A stretch of 64,000 bases of DNA, from positions 76,255-140,254 of the forward strand of contig CAVAJF010000013.1 in NCBI GenBank assembly GCA_963588905.1, in the 5' to 3' direction. The notes below the pieces were generated by a model, which was not told where the DNA came from, ran no database searches, and saw only the letters and a list, made by a program, of their open reading frames with translations. Source of the DNA: Butyricicoccus_A sp963588905 (lineage in GTDB: Bacteria > Bacillota > Clostridia > Oscillospirales > Butyricicoccaceae). Of the stretch, positions 16,363-25,680 are shown in pieces. The first letter of the stretch is position 1; each line of letters starts with the position of its first letter. The position numbers were made by a program, and so were the translations under genes.

Positions 16363-17790
16363 TTAGCCGCGGCGCAGCAGCTTGTTGACTGACAGCAGAA
16401 TCTCACGCGCATTGATGCCTGCGAGCAGCAGGAACAGTGCCGGTACAAAGACGAACCAGAGCGGAGCCTCTGCGGTCATAATCAGTGCCTGTGCAAACAG
16501 AATTACTACGCTGACAATGGTCTTCTTGACATTCCACTGAATCTTGAGATACTTCTGTGTGTCAAACGCACGGATGAGGAACAGGACAAAATAACTGATA
16601 AAGGTCGCAATACCTGCGCCCATAGCACCCCAGAATTCACCAAAGTTGTTGCCCAGAACCGGAATCAAGATGCAGTTGAGACCAATGTTTACAACGGCAC
16701 AAATCATCGTTGTGACCATGGAGTTTCTGCTCTTCAGGCGCAGCATATAGACACTCGCCAAGAAGGTTGCCAGCAGACCAAATGTCGTACCCAGCGTCAA
16801 AACCGGAATATATCGCCACGAAATAAAGAAGTCCTTACCGACCATAAATGTCATGACGACTTTCGAGATCATAATCAAGCCCGAGCTTCCGATAAAGGCA
16901 ATGGATGAATACGCGCCGAGTACTTTACTGAAAAATGCCACCTGTTCTTTGGGATCGCTCTCCTTAACAGCGGAAATCTGCCAAGCATCCGCGAATAAAT
17001 TGGCAACGACAAGCAAAATATTCGGAATTTTTGTCGCAGCAGCATACAGACCGTTTGCCTGTGTGTTGATGAAAAAGATAATCATATATCGGTCAGACAT
17101 ATTGATAATCCACTGACAAACCGTCTGCGGAACCAGCGGCAGTGCATATTTGCGCATCCGCTTGGACAAACCGCGATCCATGTTTCGGCTCATCGGAGAA
17201 ATCAGATACCGATGCTCCTTTGCCAATACAAACATCAGAAGACCTGTTGCAACATCGGCAAGGATATTCGCCATCAGATAACCCATGATACGGAAATGCG
17301 GCAGCAAAAGAATGTTCAGAATGACATTAAGAAATGTATTGATAATGCCATTGGCTGCATACATTTTGTTATAGCCCATGCTGAGTGCGAACTGAACGCA
17401 CAGCGTGCGCAGGCTGGATGCGAGAACAAACGCCAAAACCGCAATCGTATAACCGGACATAAAGTCCATAAACAGCGTCAGAATCGGAGAAACGACAGCC
17501 AAGCAGACAAAGCCCGCTAGTATCGTATATAGTCCGCTACTGAAGACACTGCTTTTATCCGTTCCTTTTTCCAAGCCAAACCGGATGACGGCATTGTTGA
17601 TGCCCACAGAGGCAATCGGAATCATCAGCTGACCGACGTTAATAAGTGCATCAACGGTACCATACTCGCCTGTAGACAGGATGTTGGTATAGTACGGCAG
17701 CATGAGGAATACCAGTACCTTAGAGGAGAATGTGCCAATGGCAAAAATCAAGGTATTTCCCATCAGCTTTTTGTATCTGTTTTGTGCCAT
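16363..17790 (-). CDS. Polysaccharide flippase (MOP superfamily, Wzx-like)
   Basis: A 475-residue integral membrane protein with about 12-14 helices. It starts with KLMGNTLIFAIGTFSSKVLVFLMLP, the typical beginning of polysaccharide biosynthesis/Wzx proteins that flip lipid-linked sugars outward. NILSTGEYGTVD and GINNAVIRFG are further family signatures. It is monocistronic, with its own promoter and terminator. There are no glycosyltransferases nearby, so the substrate cannot be inferred; peptidoglycan lipid II or an exopolysaccharide unit is possible. Confidence 0.88.
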   Translation of the reverse strand: MAQNRYKKLMGNTLIFAIGTFSSKVLVFLMLPYYTNILSTGEYGTVDALINVGQLMIPIASVGINNAVIRFGLEKGTDKSSVFSSGLYTILAGFVCLAVVSPILTLFMDFMSGYTIAVLAFVLASSLRTLCVQFALSMGYNKMYAANGIINTFLNVILNILLLPHFRIMGYLMANILADVATGLLMFVLAKEHRYLISPMSRNMDRGLSKRMRKYALPLVPQTVCQWIINMSDRYMIIFFINTQANGLYAAATKIPNILLVVANLFADAWQISAVKESDPKEQVAFFSKVLGAYSSIAFIGSSGLIMISKVVMTFMVGKDFFISWRYIPVLTLGTTFGLLATFLASVYMLRLKSRNSMVTTMICAVVNIGLNCILIPVLGNNFGEFWGAMGAGIATFISYFVLFLIRAFDTQKYLKIQWNVKKTIVSVVILFAQALIMTAEAPLWFVFVPALFLLLAGINAREILLSVNKLLRRG

Positions 17791-17826
17791 AGAATACTTC
17801 CTTATTCGTGATTTTAGAATAACATG

Positions 17827-17855
17827 ATTATATCACTGAAAAACGCGCGGTGCAA
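17827..17855 (-). promoter_or_regulatory. SigA-type promoter of the flippase gene
   Basis: TTGCAC (17850-17855), 17 nt, perfect TATAAT (17827-17832) on the minus strand, about 30 nt before the start codon. Confidence 0.8.
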
Positions 17856-17883
17856 CCAGTTCATACAAGCTACACAAAAACGC

Positions 17884-17926
17884 AAAAAAAGAGATTGTTC
17901 CGATAGCATGCGCTCGAAACAATCTC
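17884..17926 (-). terminator. Terminator of the S10-spc-alpha operon
   Basis: GAGATTGTT (17891-17899) pairs with AACAATCTC (17918-17926), followed on the minus strand by seven T residues. It lies 28 nt after the rplQ stop. Confidence 0.88.
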
Positions 17927-17953
17927 CTTTCGGATTCATTGATTATCGATCAA

Positions 17954-18295
17954 TTAAACCAGCTCGATAATAGCCATCTCAGCTGCATCGCCGCGGCGCG
18001 GGCCGATCTTTACGATGCGAGTGTAGCCGCCGTTGCGGTCAGCGTACTTCTCTGCCAGCTCGCCGAATACCTTAGCTTCTACTTCCTTCTTGGTGATGAA
18101 AGCAGCTGCCTGACGGCGGGTTGCGAGGGTGTTCTTCTTACCGAGTGTGATCATCTTCTCTGCGAGAGGACGAACTTCTCTGGCTCTTGCAACAGTGGTC
18201 TCGATTCTGCCGTTTTCCAGCAGGAAGGTTACCATTGCTCTGAGCATTGCCATTCTATGGTCAGTGGTTCTGCCGAGTTTACGGTTTCCAGCCAT
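17954..18295 (-). CDS. rplQ: 50S ribosomal protein L17
   Basis: A 113-residue 50S protein near the peptide exit tunnel. It opens with the conserved RKLGRTTDHRMAMLRAMVTFLLENGRIETT and ends with TRIVKIGPRRGDAAEMAIIELV. It is the last gene of the operon, 88 nt after rpoA; the gap contains a GC-rich hairpin. Confidence 0.98.
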   Translation of the reverse strand: MAGNRKLGRTTDHRMAMLRAMVTFLLENGRIETTVARAREVRPLAEKMITLGKKNTLATRRQAAAFITKKEVEAKVFGELAEKYADRNGGYTRIVKIGPRRGDAAEMAIIELV

Positions 18296-18334
18296 GAGAA
18301 AATTACCTCCTTTGGTACAGGTCTATCTATCCTG

Positions 18335-18366
18335 GCGGAGCCCCCGGCCCAAAAGCCGGGTTCCGC
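18335..18366 (-). other. GC-rich hairpin between rpoA and rplQ
   Basis: GCGGAGCCCCCGGC (from 18335) pairs with GCCGGGTTCCGC (to 18366) around an A-rich loop, with a small bulge. No T-run follows, so it is probably a processing or stability element. Confidence 0.45.
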
Positions 18367-18383
18367 GATATGGTTGGGGTTGA

Positions 18384-19331
18384 TTAGTCTTCATTTTTGG
18401 CAAGGGAAAGACCCATTGCCTCCAACTTGTAAATAACTTCTTCCAGAGACTTCTTGCCGAGGTTACGAACCTTCATCATGTCGTCTTCAGAAGTGTTGAT
18501 AAGATCTTCTACCGTGTTGATACCGGCACGCTTGAGGCAGTTGAAGGAGCGAACGGACAGATCCAGTTCCTCAATCGTCATCTCAAGAACCTTATCATGC
18601 TGTGTCTCAGCCTTCTCAACAACAGTGGAATGAGAACCGATTTCCTCAGAGAGGTCAACAAACAGGGACAGATGGTCAGTCAGAACCTTCGCGCCCAGCG
18701 ATACAGCGTCCTTTGCTGTGATCGTGCGGTCAGTCCACACTTCCAGAGTCAGCTTGTCGTAATCGGTCATATTGCCGACACGAGTATTTTCAACTGTGTA
18801 GTTTACCTTATAGACAGGCGTGTAGATCGAGTCTACCGGGATAACGCCGATTGCAGTCTGATACTGCTTGTTGCGCTCTGCGGAAACATAGCCGCGACCA
18901 TTGGTCAGGGTGATTTCCATAGACAGATGCGCGTCGCTCATCAGGGTAGCAATATGCAGTTCCGGATTGAGGATCTCTACCTCGCCGTCGGTGTGAATGT
19001 CACCAGCGGTTACAGTGCCTTCTCCACTTGCCTCGATGTAAACCGTCTTCGGTCCATCGCAGTACAGCTTAGCAATGATGCCCTTTACGTTGAGCACGAT
19101 CTCTGTTACGTCTTCCTTGACACCAGGAATGGTAGAGAACTCATGCTGCACACCATTGATCTTGATGCTGCTTGCAGCCGTGCCCGGCAGGCTCGACAGC
19201 AGAATGCGGCGAAGAGAGTTTCCGAGGGTGGTTCCGTATCCGCGCTCCAGCGGCTCTACGACGAACTTGCCGTAGGAACCATCTTCTGCAAGGTTTTCGC
19301 AGTCTATACGGGGCTTTTCAATTTCGATCAT
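18384..19331 (-). CDS. rpoA: RNA polymerase alpha subunit
   Basis: A 315-residue scaffold for RNA polymerase assembly. The N-terminal dimerisation domain shows YGKFVVEPLERGYGTTLGNSLRRILLSSLPG; the C-terminal domain (about residue 245 onward) shows ELDLSVRSFNCLKRAGINTVEDL and the LGKKSLEEV helix-hairpin motif that binds UP elements and activators. It is placed after rpsD as in other Firmicutes. Confidence 0.99.
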   Translation of the reverse strand: MIEIEKPRIDCENLAEDGSYGKFVVEPLERGYGTTLGNSLRRILLSSLPGTAASSIKINGVQHEFSTIPGVKEDVTEIVLNVKGIIAKLYCDGPKTVYIEASGEGTVTAGDIHTDGEVEILNPELHIATLMSDAHLSMEITLTNGRGYVSAERNKQYQTAIGVIPVDSIYTPVYKVNYTVENTRVGNMTDYDKLTLEVWTDRTITAKDAVSLGAKVLTDHLSLFVDLSEEIGSHSTVVEKAETQHDKVLEMTIEELDLSVRSFNCLKRAGINTVEDLINTSEDDMMKVRNLGKKSLEEVIYKLEAMGLSLAKNED

Positions 19332-19391
19332 TTAAATGATACCCTCCTTATCAGTCGGCGAAATAATAAAACAAACAAATGAGGGCAAATC

Positions 19392-19985
19392 TTACTTGGA
19401 GTACAACTCGACGATGAGGTGCTCAGCAACTTCGTAGTCGATGTCATCGCGCTGCGGCATTGCGATTACCTTGCCTTCAAAGCTGTCCTTTTCCTTCTCC
19501 AGCCACTTCGGAGTAGCAGTAGCGCCCAGCTCTTCAACCAGAGCCTTGAACTTAGCGCTGGAGCGGCTCTTCTCACGAACAGCGATTACATCGCCCGGCT
19601 TTACGCGGTAAGATGCAATATCAACCTTCTGGCCGTTTACGGTGAAATGGCCATGGGAGGTCAGCTGACGAGCCTCACGACGGGTCTTAGCGAAGCCAAG
19701 ACGGTATACAACATTGTCCAGACGGGTCTCCAGGAGGATCAGCAGGTTCTCACCAGCCTTGCCTTCCATCTTTTCAGCCTTCTTGTAGTATGTTCTGAAC
19801 TGCTTCTCCAGAACGCCATAGATAAACTTGACCTTCTGCTTCTCAGTCAGCTGCATAGCGTACTCAGACTGCTTTCTTCTGGACTGCTTCGGGTTTCTAT
19901 TGGTTTCCTTGTTAACGCCCAGAACTGCCGGAGAAATACCCAGAGTCTTGCAGCGCTTCAGAATCGGCTGTGTGTTCTTTGCCAT
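19392..19985 (-). CDS. rpsD: 30S ribosomal protein S4
   Basis: A primary 16S-binding protein of 197 residues. The S4 RNA-binding domain is visible as ETRLDNVVYRLGFAKTRREARQLTSHGHFTVNGQKVDI. The N-terminus has a single cysteine, so this is the zinc-free form. Its presence inside the alpha operon, between rpsK and rpoA, is typical of many clostridia; in Bacillus it is elsewhere. Confidence 0.98.
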   Translation of the reverse strand: MAKNTQPILKRCKTLGISPAVLGVNKETNRNPKQSRRKQSEYAMQLTEKQKVKFIYGVLEKQFRTYYKKAEKMEGKAGENLLILLETRLDNVVYRLGFAKTRREARQLTSHGHFTVNGQKVDIASYRVKPGDVIAVREKSRSSAKFKALVEELGATATPKWLEKEKDSFEGKVIAMPQRDDIDYEVAEHLIVELYSK

Positions 19986-20000
19986 AAGTCTGTATCCTCC

Positions 20001-20402
20001 TTAAACTCTTCTTCTCTTCGGCGGACGGCAACCATTGTGCGGGATCGGGGTAACGTCCTTGATCATGGTTACTTCCAGGCCGGTAGCCTGCAGTGCGCGG
20101 ATAGCAGCCTCACGGCCGGAACCCGGGCCCTTTACGTAGACTTCAACAGTCTTCAGGCCGTGCTCCATAGCAGCCTTTGCAGCGGTCTCTGCAGCAGTCT
20201 GTGCAGCGAACGGAGTAGACTTACGGGAGCCACGGAAACCCATCTCACCAGCGGATGCCCAAGAAATAGCATTGCCGTTCAGGTCGCTGATGGTTACGAT
20301 GGTATTGTTAAAGGAGGAACGGATATGAGCCGCACCCTTTTCGATGTTCTTGCTTACGCGGCGCTTACGAGAAACGGCGCCCTTCTTCTGTGCCTTAGCC
20401 AT
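20001..20402 (-). CDS. rpsK: 30S ribosomal protein S11
   Basis: A 133-residue platform protein. AHIRSSFNNTIVTISDLNGNAISWASAG and the C-terminal IKDVTPIPHNGCRPPKRRRV are diagnostic. It lies 16 nt after rpsM and 15 nt before rpsD. Confidence 0.99.
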   Translation of the reverse strand: MAKAQKKGAVSRKRRVSKNIEKGAAHIRSSFNNTIVTISDLNGNAISWASAGEMGFRGSRKSTPFAAQTAAETAAKAAMEHGLKTVEVYVKGPGSGREAAIRALQATGLEVTMIKDVTPIPHNGCRPPKRRRV

Positions 20403-20418
20403 TTTTCAGTACGCCTCC

Positions 20419-20784
20419 TTACTTCTTCTTGTTCGCAATGGTCTTCTTCGGGCCCTTGCGAGTACGAGCGTTGGTCTTGGTACGCTGACCGCGAACCGGC
20501 AGGCCTCTTCTATGGCGAACGCCACGATAGGAGCCGATTTCTACCAGGCGCTTGATGTTCAGCGCAACTTCACGGCGCAGGTCGCCTTCTACAGTATAAT
20601 CATGGATCACTTCACGCAGCTTGATCTCTTCTGCTTCAGTCAGATCCTTAACACGAGTATCCGGATTGATACCCGCCTTCTTCAAAATCTCATTGGACAG
20701 CTTCCGTCCGATGCCGTAGACATAGGTCAGACCAATTTCTACGCGCTTTTCTCTCGGAAGGTCTACACCGGCAATTCTTGCCAT
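20419..20784 (-). CDS. rpsM: 30S ribosomal protein S13
   Basis: A 121-residue head protein contacting the 50S subunit and P-site tRNA. It starts MARIAGVDLPREKRVEIGLTY; the basic tail RTKTNARTRKGPKK reaches toward tRNA. It is encoded 35 nt after rpmJ. Confidence 0.99.
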   Translation of the reverse strand: MARIAGVDLPREKRVEIGLTYVYGIGRKLSNEILKKAGINPDTRVKDLTEAEEIKLREVIHDYTVEGDLRREVALNIKRLVEIGSYRGVRHRRGLPVRGQRTKTNARTRKGPKKTIANKKK

Positions 20785-20819
20785 TTATTAACGCACCTCC
20801 TGTGTGGTTCAGTGGGGAA

Positions 20820-20933
20820 TCAGCCCTGCTTCTGCTTGTGCTTCGGGTTCGTGCAGATTACCATGACACGACCCTTGCGACGAATGATCTTGCACTTCTC
20901 GCAAATCGGTTTTACAGACGGTCTTACTTTCAT
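20820..20933 (-). CDS. rpmJ: 50S ribosomal protein L36
   Basis: Found by reading the infA-rpsM gap: a 37-residue protein beginning MKVRPSVKPICEKCKIIRRK. The zinc-ribbon ligands C11, C14, C27 and H32 are all present, so this is the zinc-binding form. AAGGTTATTT lies upstream of the ATG (20933), a weak ribosome binding site, so it may be coupled to infA. Confidence 0.97.
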   Translation of the reverse strand: MKVRPSVKPICEKCKIIRRKGRVMVICTNPKHKQKQG

Positions 20934-21008
20934 TGAAATAACCTCCATAAGGTTGTGTCGAACCGGAATGGCAGCCTGTAATGCCTCATTCCGGGGTGTG
21001 AATCTGGA

Positions 21009-21233
21009 TTACTTGGATCTCCAGGTGATTCTGCCCTTGGTCAGGTCATACGGAGAGACCTGTACCGTTACTTTATCGCCGGGCAGGATGCGAATATAGT
21101 TCATTCTAAGCTTACCGGAGATGTGAGCCTGAATGACCGGCTTCGCCGGATTGTTCAGTTCTACCTTAAAGGTAGCGTTTGGCAGCGCCTCTATGACGGT
21201 ACCTTCCAGTTCAATCAAGTCCTCTTTTGGCAT
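21009..21233 (-). CDS. infA: Translation initiation factor IF-1
   Basis: A 74-residue OB-fold protein occupying the 30S A site during initiation. The sequence includes EGTVIEALPNATFKVEL, RMNYIRILPGDKV and SPYDLTKGRITWR. ATG 21233 (MPKEDL) with GGAGG is preferred to the in-frame ATG at 21248. Its position map-infA-rpmJ-rpsM is standard. The 144 nt between map and infA is GC-rich but shows no gene; a KOW-domain gene found there in some relatives is absent. Confidence 0.98.
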   Translation of the reverse strand: MPKEDLIELEGTVIEALPNATFKVELNNPAKPVIQAHISGKLRMNYIRILPGDKVTVQVSPYDLTKGRITWRSK

Positions 21234-21377
21234 CTTAATTTCCTCCAATTGTCAGAAAGTCTACGGCCCTGCATGTTTTGCCAGGCCCCCGCTCTGATGG
21301 AGCAGCGCAGCATCGCTCCTCCGCAGCCGCAGCGGGATAAAATCAAATCATGGGGTTTGCGTGTAGAATCCCCGTTC

Positions 21378-22145
21378 TCACCAATTTTCTCCGTCAGTAG
21401 GGAAGGTCAGAATGACCGGATCTCCCTCGGTGATTGCAATGGAATTCTCGTAGTGCGCAGACAGCTTGCCGTCTGCCGTCTTGACGGTCCAACCGTCCGG
21501 CAGGACATTTACTGCATACGTTCCTACATTTACCATAGGCTCAATGGCTAAGGTCATTCCCGGCTGAAGCCGCACGCCGTGTCCCGGACGGCCGAAATTC
21601 GGAACCTCCGGATCTTCATGCAGATTCGCGCCTACGCCGTGTCCTACATAATCGCGCACGAGAGAGAATCCCTGTGCCTCGACATACGTCTGGATGGCGT
21701 TGGAAATGTCTGATATACGATTACCCTTGCGGGCAAACTTGATGCCCTCATAGAAACTCTGTCGGGTCACTGCGATGAGCTTTCTTGCCTCTTCCGACAC
21801 CTCTCCGCAAGGAATGGTGCAGGCACAGTCGCCATGGAAGCCGTTGATGTAGGCACCAACGTCCACTTTGACAATATCTCCCTCGTGAATGACACGGGAA
21901 CGCGAGGGGATGCCATGGATCACTTCATCGTTGATCGAAACACAGGCACTGCCCGGAAATCCGCCATAGCCAAGAAAAGACGGCTTTGCACCGGCTTTTT
22001 CTATCGTTTTCCGAACAATCTTATCGATTTCACCTGTGGTGACCCCCGGCCGGACAGCACGAGCCGCAGCGGCGCGTGCCGCTGCGGTGATTCGTCCTGC
22101 CTGACGCATTAATTCCAATTCTTTATTGGATTTAAGTCTAATCAT
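21378..22145 (-). CDS. map: Type I methionine aminopeptidase
   Basis: Removes the initiator methionine from nascent proteins. The protein has 255 residues. The metal ligands are visible in KVDVGAYINGFHGDCACT (two Asp), VGHGVGANLHEDPEVPN (His), AIEPMV (Glu) and YENSIAIT (Glu). No N-terminal zinc-finger extension is present. It lies 5 nt after adk. Confidence 0.98.
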   Translation of the reverse strand: MIRLKSNKELELMRQAGRITAAARAAAARAVRPGVTTGEIDKIVRKTIEKAGAKPSFLGYGGFPGSACVSINDEVIHGIPSRSRVIHEGDIVKVDVGAYINGFHGDCACTIPCGEVSEEARKLIAVTRQSFYEGIKFARKGNRISDISNAIQTYVEAQGFSLVRDYVGHGVGANLHEDPEVPNFGRPGHGVRLQPGMTLAIEPMVNVGTYAVNVLPDGWTVKTADGKLSAHYENSIAITEGDPVILTFPTDGENW

Positions 22146-22150
22146 CTCGT

Positions 22151-22786
22151 TTAAATCTCCAGTGCTTCGCAGGCGAGCTTCTTGGTCTTTTCGAAATCGT
22201 TGTCGATCTCGATGCTCTTGAGCTTGCCCAGGTTCGCATAGAAGCCCTTTACCGGCTCGGTCTGTTCATGGTAGGTCTTCAGGCGAGCAAGTACGGTTTC
22301 CGGCGCGTCGTCCTTACGGATAACGAGCTGATCGCCGCAGCTGTCGCAGATGCCTTCCTTCTTCGGAGCCATAGCTTCACTGTTGACATTATAGGTAGCA
22401 CCACAAGACAGGCATACACGTCTGCCGCTCATGCGGTTGACGATGGTCTCGTCCGGAATTTCCAGAGAGAGTGCGCAGTCCATCGGAACGACCTTTTCCA
22501 AAGCCTCAGCCTGCGGAATGTTGCGCGGGAATCCGTCCAGAATGCAGCCATTTGCGCAGTCGTCCTGTGCAAGACGGTCCTTGATGAGGCCGATAACGAC
22601 TTCATCCGGTACCAGTTCGCCGGCATCCATGTACTTCTTTGCGCTCATACCGAGCTCAGTCTGATTCTTGATGGCTTCACGGAGCATATTGCCGGTGGAT
22701 ACAGACGGAATACCCATCTTTTCGATGAGATATGCTGCCAGAGTACCCTTACCAGCGCCCGGTGCGCCCAGTAAAACGAGTTTCAT
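22151..22786 (-). CDS. adk: Adenylate kinase
   Basis: Balances ATP, ADP and AMP. The protein has 211 residues of the long form. The P-loop is GAPGAGKGT. A zinc-binding LID domain with CLSC and CDSC (about residues 127-153) is intact. The order secY-adk-map is conserved in Firmicutes. Confidence 0.98.
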   Translation of the reverse strand: MKLVLLGAPGAGKGTLAAYLIEKMGIPSVSTGNMLREAIKNQTELGMSAKKYMDAGELVPDEVVIGLIKDRLAQDDCANGCILDGFPRNIPQAEALEKVVPMDCALSLEIPDETIVNRMSGRRVCLSCGATYNVNSEAMAPKKEGICDSCGDQLVIRKDDAPETVLARLKTYHEQTEPVKGFYANLGKLKSIEIDNDFEKTKKLACEALEI

Positions 22787-22849
22787 GTTTCGATCTCCTC
22801 TATTATAACCGCTGATTCCTTAAATTGCAAGCAAAATTTTCACTAAATT

Positions 22850-24133
22850 TTACTCAAGGAATCCCTTATAATTTCTCATCATGAGCTGACTCTCCAGCTG
22901 ACGAACTGTCTCAAGAGCAACGCCGACAACGATCAGTACCGAAGTACCGCCCAGTGCCACATTGTTCAGGCTGGAATTGAGTGCGCCTACGACCAGCGGA
23001 ACGCCGGCTACAATGCTCAAGAAAATTGCACCGAGGAAGGTAACCTTTCCAAGAGCCTTGCTGATGAAATCCGATGTCGGCCGACCCGGACGGAAGCCCG
23101 GAATGAAGCCGCCGTTTTTCTTCAGGTTGTTCGCAATTTCAATCGGATTGAACTGAATCGCAGCGTAGAAATAGCTGAACATGAAGATCAGTGCGATGTA
23201 CACAATGATGTAAAACGGATTGGTGGTTTCAAACAGATTGAAGATGAAGGAGGCAACGCCGCCAGCCTTCACATTTGTCATCATCTTGATCGTAGACGGC
23301 AGAGACATGATAGAAGCTGCAAAGATGATCGGCATAACGCCGGATGCATTGACCTTGATCGGCAGATGCGTGGACTGACCGCCGTACATCTTTCGACCAA
23401 CAACGCGCTTTGCATACTGAATCGGGATTCTGCGCTCTGCATCGGAGATGAATACAACAAATACTACGATAGCGAGTGCTACGATGATGGTCAGAGCAGC
23501 TACGAAGTAGCTTACGCCGCCGTCACGAACCAGCTCAACCAGCGTAGATGCCATTGCCGGACCTCTGGAAACGATACCTGCGAAAAGCAGGATGCTGATA
23601 CCGTTGCCGACACCGTTCTTGGTGATCTGCTCGCCCATGTACATGATGAGCGCGGTACCTGCGGTAAAGGTCAGAACAATAACGAGTCCATGCCAGAAGT
23701 CTGTCTGAGCAAGCAGGTTGTTGCTTCTGAGCAGGACATAATAGGAGTAGCCCTGGAGAAGACCCAGCGCAACACCCAGATAACGGGTGATGGCTGAAAT
23801 CTTCTTCTGGCCTTCCTCGCCTTCCTCACGAACCATGCGCTCGAGTGCCGGAATGGCAACCGTGAGCAGCTGGATAATGATGGAGGCGTTAATATACGGA
23901 GTGACCGACATTGCGAAGATGGTCGCTCTGGAGAGGCCACCGCCGGAAAATACATTCATGAGGCCCAGCGCGGTGCCGGACATCGAATCGAAGTAGGTTG
24001 CCAGCTGTGCAATGTCAATATAAGGTACAGGGATAGAGGAGCCTAACCGAAACAGAAGAATGATAAACGCTGTATACATCAGCTTTTTCTTCAATTCCGG
24101 AACTTGCCATGCGGCTTTTAAGGTCTCAAACAC
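22850..24133 (-). CDS. secY: Protein translocase subunit SecY
   Basis: The pore of the Sec translocon, 427 residues with ten membrane helices. The N-terminus FETLKAAWQVPELKKKLMYTAF, the plug region SGGGLSRATIFAMSVTPYINASIIIQ and the cytosolic loop GFIPGFRPGRPTSDF are diagnostic. The partner secG is found far away at 57866. It ends 63 nt before adk. Confidence 0.98.
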   Translation of the reverse strand: MFETLKAAWQVPELKKKLMYTAFIILLFRLGSSIPVPYIDIAQLATYFDSMSGTALGLMNVFSGGGLSRATIFAMSVTPYINASIIIQLLTVAIPALERMVREEGEEGQKKISAITRYLGVALGLLQGYSYYVLLRSNNLLAQTDFWHGLVIVLTFTAGTALIMYMGEQITKNGVGNGISILLFAGIVSRGPAMASTLVELVRDGGVSYFVAALTIIVALAIVVFVVFISDAERRIPIQYAKRVVGRKMYGGQSTHLPIKVNASGVMPIIFAASIMSLPSTIKMMTNVKAGGVASFIFNLFETTNPFYIIVYIALIFMFSYFYAAIQFNPIEIANNLKKNGGFIPGFRPGRPTSDFISKALGKVTFLGAIFLSIVAGVPLVVGALNSSLNNVALGGTSVLIVVGVALETVRQLESQLMMRNYKGFLE

Positions 24134-24134
24134 C

Positions 24135-24575
24135 TTATACCACCTCGGCCTTTCCTCCTGCTGCCTCGATTTTTTCCTTTGCGGAAGCAGAGAAAGCAGC
24201 TGCCTGTACAGTCAGCTTCTTTGTGATCTCACCGTTGCCCAGTACCTTGACACCGTCGAGTGTCTTCTTTACCAGGCCAGCTTCTACCAGATCAGCAGCA
24301 GTAACAACTGCGCCATCCTCGAAACGGTTGAGATCAGATACGTTTACCACTGCATTCTCGGTACCGAAAATGTTGTGGAAACCGCGCTTCGGCAGACGAC
24401 GAGCCAGCGGCATCTGACCGCCTTCAAAGCCCGGACGTACGCCGCCGCCAGAACGAGCCCACTGGCCCTTATGGCCGCGGCCTGCAGTCTTGCCGTTGCC
24501 GGAACCAGCGCCACGGCCCTTACGGAATGCAGGCTGAGTAGAACCTTCAGCCGGCTTCAGATCCTGTAACTTCAT
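24135..24575 (-). CDS. rplO: 50S ribosomal protein L15
   Basis: A 146-residue late-assembly protein of the 50S subunit. The glycine/arginine-rich N-terminal half (RGHKGQWARSGGGVRPGFEGGQMPLARRLPKRGF) is diagnostic. It is separated from secY by a single base. Confidence 0.99.
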   Translation of the reverse strand: MKLQDLKPAEGSTQPAFRKGRGAGSGNGKTAGRGHKGQWARSGGGVRPGFEGGQMPLARRLPKRGFHNIFGTENAVVNVSDLNRFEDGAVVTAADLVEAGLVKKTLDGVKVLGNGEITKKLTVQAAAFSASAKEKIEAAGGKAEVV

Positions 24576-24588
24576 GTTCTACACCTCC

Positions 24589-24771
24589 TTATGCGTTAGC
24601 CTCGACCTTGACCAGGTAGCTGATCTGAGTGATCTTGCCACGAGTCTGGGCATTGTCAGGCTGAATGGTTACGTCGTTGATCGTCTTAAGACCCAAGGAA
24701 TGAGCGGTGGCAATGTGCTTCTTGTTTCTGCCAGCCAGGCTCTTAACCAGGGTAATCTTCAGGTTTTCCAT
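24589..24771 (-). CDS. rpmD: 50S ribosomal protein L30
   Basis: A 60-residue ferredoxin-like small 50S protein: KITLVKSLAGRNKKHIATAHSLGL. It lies between rpsE and rplO in the spc gene order. Confidence 0.98.
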   Translation of the reverse strand: MENLKITLVKSLAGRNKKHIATAHSLGLKTINDVTIQPDNAQTRGKITQISYLVKVEANA

Positions 24772-24788
24772 TGAAACTACCCCTCCTA

Positions 24789-25286
24789 TTAAAGTTCTTC
24801 AGCAGACTTGCCGCGAACAGCAGCAACCTGCTCTGCGGTGCGCAGGCTCTTCAGACCTTCGATCGTTGCGTTTACAACGTTCTGCGGGTTGCGGGAGCGC
24901 AGGCACTTGGTACGGATGTCCTTAATACCAGCAACTTCTACCACTGCACGAACTGCGCCGCCAGCGATAACGCCGGTACCAGGAGCAGCCGGCTTCAGGA
25001 GGACACGGCCAGCGCCGAACTCGCCGATGGTCTCGTGCGGGATGGAGCTGCCCTTCAGGCTAATGGTTACCAGGTTCTTCTTTGCGTCCTCGATTGCCTT
25101 GCGGATTGCGTCCGGAACTTCGGCAGCCTTACCCTGGCCTACGCCGATGGTACCCTTCTGGTCACCAATGACAACCAGTGCAGCGAACTTCATAACACGA
25201 CCGCCCTTGACGGTCTTAGATACTCGATTTAAAGCGACTACTCTTTCTTCGTACTCAGAGGCGCCGCGATCATACTTTCCAGCCAT
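24789..25286 (-). CDS. rpsE: 30S ribosomal protein S5
   Basis: A 165-residue protein important for decoding accuracy. The double-stranded-RNA-binding domain shows VVALNRVSKTVKGGRVMKFAALVVIGD, and the C-terminal domain shows GTGVIAGGAVRAVVEVAGI. It lies 18 nt after rplR. Confidence 0.99.
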   Translation of the reverse strand: MAGKYDRGASEYEERVVALNRVSKTVKGGRVMKFAALVVIGDQKGTIGVGQGKAAEVPDAIRKAIEDAKKNLVTISLKGSSIPHETIGEFGAGRVLLKPAAPGTGVIAGGAVRAVVEVAGIKDIRTKCLRSRNPQNVVNATIEGLKSLRTAEQVAAVRGKSAEEL

Positions 25287-25304
25287 TTGTTTCCCTCCTT
25301 CCGA

Positions 25305-25664
25305 TTAAAACTTCAGGCCGCCCTCACGGGCACCTTCTGCGAGTTCCTTAACACGGCCATGGTATACGTAACCGCCACGGTCAAATACGACAGTGTCGAT
25401 ACCCTTAGCCAGTGCACGCTCAGCAATCAGCTTGCCGACCTTGCGTGCAGCTTCCTTGTTGCCGCCATACTCGCTGAAGTCCTTCTCGGTGGTGGATGCA
25501 GCTGCAAGCGTTACGCCCTGGACATCATCGATGACCTGAGCAAAAATGTTCTTAGAGCTTCTGAATACGTTGAGACGCGGACGCTGAGCAGTACCGGAAA
25601 CTGCGCCGCGTACTCTCTTATGGCGTCTGAGACGCTGCTTGTTAGAGTCTTTCTTTGAAACCAT
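25305..25664 (-). CDS. rplR: 50S ribosomal protein L18
   Basis: A 119-residue 5S-rRNA-binding protein. RLRRHKRVRGAVSGTAQRPRLNVFRSSKNIFAQVIDD and the terminal FDRGGYVYHGRVKELAEGAREGGLKF are diagnostic. Confidence 0.99.
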   Translation of the reverse strand: MVSKKDSNKQRLRRHKRVRGAVSGTAQRPRLNVFRSSKNIFAQVIDDVQGVTLAAASTTEKDFSEYGGNKEAARKVGKLIAERALAKGIDTVVFDRGGYVYHGRVKELAEGAREGGLKF

Positions 25665-25680
25665 TTAGGCACACCTTCCT